A DNA stretch of 64,000 bases from Candidatus Rifleibacteriota bacterium (GTDB lineage Bacteria; Muiribacteriota; Ozemobacteria; Ozemobacterales; Ozemobacteraceae), in contig JADFZL010000007.1 of assembly GCA_015232575.1 (NCBI GenBank), positions 126,277 through 190,276 on the forward strand, written 5' to 3'. The notes beneath the pieces are model-generated. The model was given only the letters and a program-made list of their open reading frames with translations. It searched no databases and was not told the origin of the DNA. Shown here in pieces: positions 36,217 to 44,800 of the stretch. Position 1 is the stretch's first letter, and each line of letters opens with the position of its first letter. A program made the position numbers and the translations under genes.

Positions 36217-38076
36217 ATGCAAAAAAATATTTTTACATGCTTTGTTTGTCTTTTTATGTTTTTACCGCTTATGACTTATGGTCAGGCAAGTCTTGACCCA
36301 ACGCATAAAATTGATGATATTACCATAACTGATGATAAGGGAAAAACCGAAGAAATAACAGTTATCCGGGATTTTCAGAACCCTATGAAGTGGTACTATG
36401 TACCTAATAAGCCCAGACTTGTTGAATACGTTGAAAATAACAAGCCTTATCCGAAGTTCATTATGATGATGTATCAAACCAAAGATGGCTTTGAGACGAA
36501 TGAAGGCGGAGTACTGCAATTTTCCGTTAATCTTGAAATATCAAATAAATCGATCGAACAGGTAAAATCGCAGCTTGTTGGAAGACGTCTGGCATCAGCC
36601 ACCAAAAATTTATCGGTCGCTCCTCTTCAGATAACTTCTGCAACGGCGAAAGTCTATGGAGATGATGGGAAAATGTTTGCTGAAGGCGCACAGACACCTG
36701 GAATAGCTCCGACTTTTGCAAACAGTGCAATGCCGGTTCAGATCAATCTTAGCAGGCTTGGCGCAGAAGTTTACGAGACTCTTGTTAATCAGGAAAACGG
36801 TGGTGTTGGTATTTTGTATACTTTTTCCTTCGAGGGATGTCTGCCGCCAGCAGGTTTTAAAACTACCATTAACTGGGACAGCTCATTCAAATATGCTGAT
36901 GAAAATAAAGAGATTAAAATTGCTCTTGAGTCATTTGTATGTGGAATAAATGTTGACATTGCAAAAAAGAAGATCAGAAGTGAACTTGTTGACAATAAAA
37001 AAATTAAAATCGAGTCTAAAACCGGCGAAGCGGTTTCTGAAGAAGAAATTAACAAATATCTCGATCCGATAATTAAGAAGTTTACCGATGAAATGTTTGA
37101 AGCTGTTGAACCTCCCGCTGAACTTCAGAACGCTCCGGCTGGCAAAAGTGCCTTAGATGCGATTACCTGCTGGTTTCCCACTTTAAAAACAGAATTTATT
37201 TCCAAAAAGCGTGACATCTCAAAACGTAAAACAGGTGAAGAAACATTTGAATTTAATAAATCAGTTCTTATTACCAGAAAAACTTCATGTGGCGGATTCA
37301 TCGGAATAGGAAATTACAAGGATAAAGAAGTAAAAGACAGTTTAATTACAGTAATGAAGCCAGGATCCTGGGCTAAGGCTTTCGTTGTATTGCCATCAGT
37401 TGGAATTGTTCCCGGACTGAAAATCTCATCAATAAATCTTACGGCTACAATGGTAACATCTTCCGACGTTCCAGTTCCTAATAATCCCCCCAAGACAGCA
37501 ACATGGACAAGCAAGAAACCAAATGTCTGGATAGACAAAGATAATAAGCCCACTTCCTGTCTTTCTTTTCCAATAGCTGAAATATTTGGAAAATGTTCCG
37601 ATGATACAGATGAAGTTAACAAACAATATAAAATACGTATAAAAGTTGATATCTCACAAATGGTTGGAAGTACGAATAACACAATTTCTACAACTTATTT
37701 CACTCCGGTTTTTAATGGTGCCATGCCTTTGTCTACACCTATGGATCTTGTTGAGTGCCTTATAATAGATGGTTCAATGCTTTCGTTTGTTGCCAAAGGA
37801 GAAAAGACCGGTCTGACAAAAGTTACTGTAAAAGTAACTCCCAAATTAAATCCGAAGGTATTCACTACTGATTTGTCTTTGACAAACCAGGTATTTTCAA
37901 TGCTCGTTGAGGCAGAAAGAGAAAAAATTTCAAATCCTGTCACTGCGACAATTAAATTTGTGACTAAAGAAGTACCAGGCGGAATTTTCTGGAAAGGAAG
38001 TAGCACCGGTGTAGATTTTAGAGAAGCATGTCCTGATCTGAGTCTTACATTGTATGATGAAGATTATAAAAATTAA
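36217..38076 (+). CDS. Secreted protein of an unrecognised family, paralogue 3 of 3
   Basis: This 619-residue protein has a signal peptide (IFTCFVCLFMFLPLMTYGQA). It shares with its neighbours ITVIRDFQNPMKWYYVPNKP, GGVLQFSVNLEI, PGIAPTFANSAMPVQINL, FKTTINWDSSFKY, RKTGEETFEFNKSVLITR, TSCGGFIGIGNYKDKEVKD and a PGSWAKAFVVLPSVG block. The ATG at 36217 has GGAGG 8 nt before it. The region upstream to 36166 is open but overlaps the terminator. The three proteins are clearly homologous yet diverged along most of their length, so the duplication is old. Function is unknown. Confidence 0.85.
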   Translation: MQKNIFTCFVCLFMFLPLMTYGQASLDPTHKIDDITITDDKGKTEEITVIRDFQNPMKWYYVPNKPRLVEYVENNKPYPKFIMMMYQTKDGFETNEGGVLQFSVNLEISNKSIEQVKSQLVGRRLASATKNLSVAPLQITSATAKVYGDDGKMFAEGAQTPGIAPTFANSAMPVQINLSRLGAEVYETLVNQENGGVGILYTFSFEGCLPPAGFKTTINWDSSFKYADENKEIKIALESFVCGINVDIAKKKIRSELVDNKKIKIESKTGEAVSEEEINKYLDPIIKKFTDEMFEAVEPPAELQNAPAGKSALDAITCWFPTLKTEFISKKRDISKRKTGEETFEFNKSVLITRKTSCGGFIGIGNYKDKEVKDSLITVMKPGSWAKAFVVLPSVGIVPGLKISSINLTATMVTSSDVPVPNNPPKTATWTSKKPNVWIDKDNKPTSCLSFPIAEIFGKCSDDTDEVNKQYKIRIKVDISQMVGSTNNTISTTYFTPVFNGAMPLSTPMDLVECLIIDGSMLSFVAKGEKTGLTKVTVKVTPKLNPKVFTTDLSLTNQVFSMLVEAEREKISNPVTATIKFVTKEVPGGIFWKGSSTGVDFREACPDLSLTLYDEDYKN

Positions 38077-38171
38077 TTTTCAAGAAAAAATAAATTTATC
38101 TTGAAAAGTAAAAAGGAATAAAGATATAATTCTTTGTTGAATTATCGCACATTTTCATGGAGGGTTACCAC

Positions 38172-38573
38172 ATGCCCAAAACAGTATTAGTGGCCGAAGA
38201 CTCTTTGATGCTTCGCAAAGTTGCCTGTTTTCCACTCGAAAAGGCCGGATACAAGGTCTTTGAAGCGAACAATGGAATTGAGGCTATTGAAGCTATGTCA
38301 AAAAACGAGGTCGATCTTGTTATCACTGACCTGAATATGCCTGGTATGGACGGTTTTGAACTCATTGCACAGATCAAGGAAAATGAGAAGTTCAAACATA
38401 TTCCGATCATAATACTGACCACCGAGGGTAAAAAGGAAATGGTCATGAAAGGTTTGACCCTCGGTGCTAATTCTTTCCTTCAAAAGCCGATCAAACCTGA
38501 TCTTATGCTTCAGGAAGTGGAGCGCTTGCTTAATAAAAAGCCTTCAGTTCCCGGCAAAGGGGAATCAAAATGA
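38172..38573 (+). CDS. Single-domain response regulator (CheY-like)
   Basis: This 133-residue receiver domain starts PKTVLVAEDSLMLRK with the acidic pair, has LVITDLNMPGMDG with the phospho-acceptor Asp, and FLQKPIKP with the conserved Lys. There is no output domain. The ATG at 38172 has GGAGG 8 nt upstream; an in-frame ATG at 38157 lies inside that ribosome binding site region and is less likely. The stop overlaps the start of the HEAT-CheR gene (ATGA), so both proteins are translationally coupled and probably interact. It could receive phosphate from a hybrid kinase like that at 526-3123. Confidence 0.93.
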   Translation: MPKTVLVAEDSLMLRKVACFPLEKAGYKVFEANNGIEAIEAMSKNEVDLVITDLNMPGMDGFELIAQIKENEKFKHIPIIILTTEGKKEMVMKGLTLGANSFLQKPIKPDLMLQEVERLLNKKPSVPGKGESK

Positions 38574-41500
38574 CGAATAACCAGAATTCACTCATTGAGA
38601 AACTTCACGATGCTGATCCGGCAATTCGCCGGAGATCCGTAAGAGATCTTGTTGCTTTTCCGTCACGTGAATCAATTGAGGCAGTTGTAGAATGTCTTGG
38701 AGATCAAAACAAGGGTGTGCAGAACACCGCATTGGATGCATTGTCTGCTTTTCCACATCAGCTTGTTGTTGATGCTCTCCTGCCCGTAATAAGAGGATCT
38801 GACCTTAACACAAGAAACGCCGGAATGACGATTCTTAAAAATCATGGAGCAAGGGCTGTACCCAGACTGCTTGAGGCACTGGACAAGGCTTCTGATATTG
38901 ATGAAATTATTCAGATTCTTGTTGTACTTGGAAATATTGGTTCTCAAACAGCTACAGAGGCTGTTTTATCAAAAATTGAACACGAAGATGACAATGTTAA
39001 AACTACCGCAATCGAAGCTCTTGGCAAAATCCAGGATCCGAGATCGGTAAAACCTCTTATCAATGCCTATCATCAATTTGATATACTCAAGTATTCAATA
39101 CTTGAGGCATTGGGAAATATTGCTGTGGATGACGCCTTTCCGATAATGATGGGAGCAATCGACTCTGAAGACGTTCTGGAGTCATTCTCAGGGATCGGCG
39201 CAATGGGTGCAATGGAAGATCCGCGTTTTATTGAACCTCTTCTGAAAAAACTTCAGAAGGAAGAAGACGGCGGAACACGAAGACTTATTGCCAAGTCAAT
39301 TGCTCAGATTGAGGAAAGTAATCCGGGCGCTTTGCTGAAGCATGACAAAAATGTCTTCAGACCGATAATTCTGCCGCTGCTTGATCAAACCGATGCAGCA
39401 GAATATCCGGCAATTCTTTTTCTTGCATCATCTCTGAAAGACGTACATTATATTCAGAGCTTCGTAAGCGCTCTTGACAACCATGATTCAACAATCGTGG
39501 ACATCGCTTTTGCTGCTCTTGCAGGATTAGGTGCTGATGCAGTAAACTCGCTTCTTGGAAAGCTTTCTTCGTCAGGATTTGCGATTCAGATTAAAATACT
39601 TGAACTTCTTGAAAAGCAGAAACATCCTGATATTCCTGCAGGCGTTGCAAAATTCTCTGATCATGTTGAAGATGCTGTCAGACAGAACGTTGCCAGGGTG
39701 CTGGCTTCAAATCCAGTGCCTGTAAATGTTCCGATACTTCAGAAAATGCTCAAAGATGTTGATGAACAGGTCAGGCGTTTTGCTGTAGTCGGTTTAAAAA
39801 AGCTCATTGATAAAGAAGGAGTAATTCCCTCAATTATTGCGGCATTGAGTGATCAGAATGGACACGTCCGGAGAGAATCCGCTTTTGCCCTCGGAGCAAC
39901 TCAATCCCGTGATGTAATTGAGCCATTGTTTAACAGACTCGTTAATGAACCTTATGGTGATGTAAGAGAGACAATTTCTGCAGTTCTTGCTTCAAGAAAA
40001 GATCCTGATCTGACAAAGCGCATAATTGATTTTCTTGACGGAGATAATTCAAGAATCAGGGAAACACTTGCAAAAACAATCTGGCAGTGCGATCCCGCAC
40101 CGGCAGTTGAAAGCCTTATAAAACGTCTCAGCGACCGTGAATGGCGCGTGGTAGTCAATGCATGTCAGTCTCTGGCTATGATGAAAGACCTGAGAGCCAT
40201 TTTCCCGCTTAGAGAACTTCTTAAAAATGAAGATTGGCAGATAAGACGTGCTGCTTTATCTTCCTTGAGAGTTTTCAAGAGCAAGGAATTGAAGCCCTTT
40301 TTCCTTCCACTGCTCGGCGATTCCAATCAGATTGTTGCAAAAATTGCAGTAGAAGCACTTTCTGAACTTAATGATCAGACGCTTGATTCAACGCTTATCG
40401 ATTTTCTGAATAATAAGAGCTGGGAAGTCAGATATCAGATCGTTAAGGCTCTTGGTAAAATGAAGAGTCAGAGAGCTGTTGACGGCTTGATTTCTGTAGT
40501 TCAGAACGACTCAAATAACGGTGTAAAGGCGAAAGCCCTGATTGCACTTTCAACCATTAGAGCAAAGAAAGCCTTCGAAATTGCAAAATCATTCCTTGAC
40601 AGTGATGATAATGATCTTGTTATTGCTGCAATTAAATTCTTCCTGAAATTTGATGAAAGCGAATGCGGCGGCCTGGAACAGAAGCTTCAGAATCTCTTTT
40701 TGTATTCACCATGGGTAAAGAATTATTTCATGGCAAGTTACAGAGAGAACTTATGTCCGATGCTCGAAAAAATAATGAAGAGCGTCGCAGCACCACGTGA
40801 ATGGCGAAAAATCCAGAACGCAAAAAGTCAGAAGTCAGAAGCTGGCATGACAAATGAGGAATCATTCCTGCTTTCAAATATTATTGCCGAAAGATGCGGA
40901 ATAGATCTTACTGAAAAGAGTCAGCTCGAATCAAGACTTCTGAAAAACCTTGAAAGATTTAATATTTCTAACTGGATAGAGTATTACCATTCGTTGAAAT
41001 ATGGTACAGATGATCATAATCTTCTGATATCGCTTTATGATACCATTACTGATCCGGTTACCAGTTTCTTCGCTGAACCAGACCAGAACAGAGTTCTTAC
41101 AAAGTCTCTGATTTCGGAACTTATTCAGGAGCGAATCAAGGCAGGAGCTACAGAATTCAGAATTCTTTCAGCCGGCTGTTCTTATGGTCCTGAAACTTAT
41201 TCTCTTTCTATGAGTATTCTTGAAGATATTCATATTGATGGTCTCAAAATTTCTCTTGTCGGTGCTGATATCTCTCACATCTGTCTCAATACGGCAAAAC
41301 GTGGAATCTACAAACGTGAGATTCTAAGAAATGTTGACCGGAAGTTTATTGACCTGTATTTTGAAGATGACCGCGGAGATCTCAGAATCAAAGATGAAGT
41401 TAAAAACAAAGTTGAATTCAGATACCTGAACCTCAGTTCTGCAAAAGAAATGGACGAAGCTGGAGAATTTGACGTTGTTGTCTGCCGGAATGTCTTTTCA

Positions 41501-41662
41501 ACACTTGCTCAGAGAGAAAAGGAAAGACTGGCTGAGAACATTTACAATGTAATGACTCCCGGAGCTGTTCTGTTCATAAGTTCAAAGGAATCTCTCTACA
41601 ATGTAACAAAGGCATTCAGACTTCAGACCCACGAAAAGGTCGTTGCCTACCGCAAGCTGTAA
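38570..41662 (+). CDS. HEAT-repeat / CheR methyltransferase fusion
   Basis: In this 1030-residue cytoplasmic protein, residues 1 to about 745 are about 20 PBS-lyase-type HEAT repeats (motifs such as VKTTAIEALGKIQDPRSVKP) forming a long solenoid. Residues about 762-1030 are a CheR-type SAM-dependent methyltransferase with TDPVTSFFAE, LSAGCSYGPETYSLSM for SAM binding, VGADISHICLNTAKRGIY, and FDVVVCRNVFS. CheR methylates glutamates of chemoreceptors; here the HEAT solenoid would select the partner. It overlaps the upstream CheY-like gene by 4 nt and ends with a very strong terminator. It may form a functional pair with the stand-alone CheB at 3173-3736. I know of no standard pathway with this fusion; the role is inferred. 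Confidence 0.9.
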   Translation: MTNNQNSLIEKLHDADPAIRRRSVRDLVAFPSRESIEAVVECLGDQNKGVQNTALDALSAFPHQLVVDALLPVIRGSDLNTRNAGMTILKNHGARAVPRLLEALDKASDIDEIIQILVVLGNIGSQTATEAVLSKIEHEDDNVKTTAIEALGKIQDPRSVKPLINAYHQFDILKYSILEALGNIAVDDAFPIMMGAIDSEDVLESFSGIGAMGAMEDPRFIEPLLKKLQKEEDGGTRRLIAKSIAQIEESNPGALLKHDKNVFRPIILPLLDQTDAAEYPAILFLASSLKDVHYIQSFVSALDNHDSTIVDIAFAALAGLGADAVNSLLGKLSSSGFAIQIKILELLEKQKHPDIPAGVAKFSDHVEDAVRQNVARVLASNPVPVNVPILQKMLKDVDEQVRRFAVVGLKKLIDKEGVIPSIIAALSDQNGHVRRESAFALGATQSRDVIEPLFNRLVNEPYGDVRETISAVLASRKDPDLTKRIIDFLDGDNSRIRETLAKTIWQCDPAPAVESLIKRLSDREWRVVVNACQSLAMMKDLRAIFPLRELLKNEDWQIRRAALSSLRVFKSKELKPFFLPLLGDSNQIVAKIAVEALSELNDQTLDSTLIDFLNNKSWEVRYQIVKALGKMKSQRAVDGLISVVQNDSNNGVKAKALIALSTIRAKKAFEIAKSFLDSDDNDLVIAAIKFFLKFDESECGGLEQKLQNLFLYSPWVKNYFMASYRENLCPMLEKIMKSVAAPREWRKIQNAKSQKSEAGMTNEESFLLSNIIAERCGIDLTEKSQLESRLLKNLERFNISNWIEYYHSLKYGTDDHNLLISLYDTITDPVTSFFAEPDQNRVLTKSLISELIQERIKAGATEFRILSAGCSYGPETYSLSMSILEDIHIDGLKISLVGADISHICLNTAKRGIYKREILRNVDRKFIDLYFEDDRGDLRIKDEVKNKVEFRYLNLSSAKEMDEAGEFDVVVCRNVFSTLAQREKERLAENIYNVMTPGAVLFISSKESLYNVTKAFRLQTHEKVVAYRKL

Positions 41663-41691
41663 TCTATGTAATATAAGTATTATCAACCAGT

Positions 41692-41737
41692 AAAAAGCAG
41701 AAACACCCTGAGATTTATCAGGGTGTTTCTGCTTTTT
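41692..41737 (+). terminator. Strong rho-independent terminator after HEAT-CheR
   Basis: A perfect 20-bp inverted repeat (AAAAAGCAGAAACACCCTGA and its complement) surrounds GATTTA, and the right arm ends in five T. Confidence 0.9.
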
Positions 41738-41808
41738 AGAAATTCTGATTCAATATGTGCGTTATTATGCCGATATGAAGCATGAAGAAGGTGGAAAAGG
41801 CAATTTTT

Positions 41809-44800
41809 ATGAAAAAAACTGTTCATGTTTCAGAAAAAACGGGAAGATTATTTCTTCTCTTCATTGCATTTTTTTTATTTCTGGCACTCTGGGTTATGCC
41901 TGGATGCAAAAGCTCAAATGATGCCTATTATTCGATAACACCTTCTCCGACAACTGTTGGCGAAATTTCGGGTATTATATATGCCGCTGAAAATGTTCTT
42001 TCAAGCCTTGTTTCACGACAATCAGCCGCAGTTACCCCAACTTCAATAACTGTTCCGGCAGCAGCATCATCTACTGCGGGGCTTTCGCCAGTTCCAGACG
42101 CAGAAGTCTGGCTTGAAGATATGCCTTCAATAAGAACAGTAACGGATTCCAGAGGAGTTTATCTTCTGAAAATGGTTCCGCCCGGAGAACACAAGATTGT
42201 CGGAAAGTTTCGACATAAGACACAGGATAAAGTCTATAAAAATATTTCAGAAGAAATAAACCTTACAATTCGAAAACTCGAATCAGGTGGAAATGATCTG
42301 ATTCTTCAACAGGCCCCAAATTTTGTATCAGGCCGCCTGAGAGATGTTTATGGAAGACCTCTTCCGTTTGTAACAATGACTCTCTGGGGCGAGAGCTTTC
42401 AGACAGATCCTGATGGATACTTTACAAGTCCACCGGTGCCGGTTCTGTATTCTGAAAATGAAATCAAAATTACGCCGCCTACCGGCTTTCAGGCACTTAC
42501 GATAACAACACCTTTCCAGTTTGATATTCCACCTTTTCTGGAAGTTACTCTCAACACTCTTAATCCGTCGAATTTCGCTCCAACTGTGGTTCTGTATTCT
42601 GATAAAATTAAGGTTCAGCCGAATGAAACTATTACAATAACAGCCACAGCAAAAGATGATAACCCTGATGATCAGAAAAAATTAACGGCAATCTGGGAAA
42701 CAACGGCAGGAAAAATTGCAACGACTGCAAATCAATTCCTCATAAACTGGACAGCACCAGCAATTGAGGGACTGGCAACTCTTTCAATCACTGTGCGCGA
42801 CCCCTTCGGAGCAACTGCCGGGGTATATCTTCCACTGTTAATTGGTATCAGCGATCTTCCGATTGATACTATTCCTCCAAAAGTCGCCGCATTTTTTCCG
42901 GCATCAGGCTCAACCGAAGTAGCTTCAACAACAGAAATATCACTGACTTTTTCTGAATCTGTTATTGCTTCATCTGTTCAGCGTGCTGTAATTCTTCTGA
43001 ATAAAAAACGTATTGAGACCGTTCTGAATCCGCCAAAAGCAGATTCCCAGCTCCGCACGTTTACTTTTACACCTTTTTCAATTCTTGGAACTGACACAGA
43101 ATACACGGTTGAGGTAAAGTCCGGAAAGGAAGGACCTCTCGATTTTTCTGGAAATGGTCTTCAAAAGGGTATTGTATGGGCATTTACCACCTCTGATAAT
43201 CCCAGACCGGTTGAGTTTAATCCGCCCGACAGAAAGCCTGATGTTCCGATTAATTCCAGTGTTTCAGTCAAATTCAGCAAGGCTGTGGACCCCGATACAG
43301 TAAATGAATACTCGTTCCAGGTTTCCAGCGGATCTGAAATCTTTCCCGGAAAATACACTATCTCAAGTGACAAAAAGACCGCTACATTTGCTCCTTTTGC
43401 AATATTTCCTGTTAATGCCAATATTAAAGCCGAACTTGCTACAAGTATTCGTGACATTAACGGTTTACCACTCATAGGAAACAGAAAATGGACTTTTACA
43501 ACAAGGCAATCTCCATACGTTTCTGACTTCTCACCTGAAAACGATGCGTGGATGATACCTGTAAACACGCCTCTTTCAGTAACTTTTTCTGAACCAATGG
43601 ATATTAAATCTCTTACGGGTGCCATGACTCTGAAAGAAAAGAGTACGGGAATCGATTACCGTCTTAAAGCTCCTGTAATGAACAGTGCTGGTACAATTGC
43701 AACCTGGGATTATTACTTTCCTCTGAATGAAAACGAAATATACACAGCGACTTTAAAAGGTGGAGTAAATGGTGCAAAAAGCTCTCTGGGAATACCTGTT
43801 CCAGAAAATGTTTCATGGTATTTTTTAACAATTGGAGTTGCACCTTCAATTATTTCTAAAACCCCGTCAGAGAACCAGACAGACGTTTTTGTAAAAAGTT
43901 CTGTTGCAGTTACATTCAGCGAGTCTATCGAAAATTCAACTGTCAACGAAGCAACCTTTGTTGTATCAAGTGGTTCAGTTCCGATAATGGGAACGGTTAC
44001 ACTTACAAATGATGATAAAGTTGCATCTTTTACACCCCTATCAGGCACAACTTTGCCGTTTTCTTCGATTCTTACTGCTTCCATCAAACCTGGAATCCGC
44101 GACAAATATGGCAATACACTTGAAAATGAAGTCAGCTGGAACTTTTCAACTGAACACAGACCTCAGGTCGTTGTCACTTCTCCAGCAAATGGTGCGGCAA
44201 GTATTCCAATAGATGTAAAAATTTCTGCTGGTTTTAATAAGCTTGTTGCCGCTTCAACATTGAATGAACAGTCTTTTACTGTTTTCACTGACAGCTATTC
44301 AATTCCGGGTTCTGTTACAGTAGCAGCAAACGGTTTACTTGCCACCTTTACTCCGTCAGAGTTTCTGCCTCACAATACAAGAATTTACTGCAAAATTAAC
44401 AGTGACATTCGCGATGGAAACGGAAACAACTCGGCAGAAAATTACGAATGGAGTTTTGTTGTCGATCCTCATCCGATCGTTCTTTCATACACACCGGCTG
44501 ACGGTTCTCCTGCTGTTGGCTCAGAGACGTATATTGTTGTGAAATTCTCAGATATGATAAGTGAGTCAACAATTACAGATCAGACATTTCCGGTTACATC
44601 AGGTGGCTCAGCAGTTGCGGGGCAAAGATATCTCAGCGATGACAAGAAAACTCTGACATTTAAGCCGTTTGGAAACAGGTGGCCATCAGGTTCTCAGGTT
44701 TATGTTTCCATTACGACAGATGTGAAAAGTGTGTTCGGGGCAACTTTGAAAGAGGCGAAATCCTGGACATTCCTCACTGATACACGCCCGGCTGTTGTAT

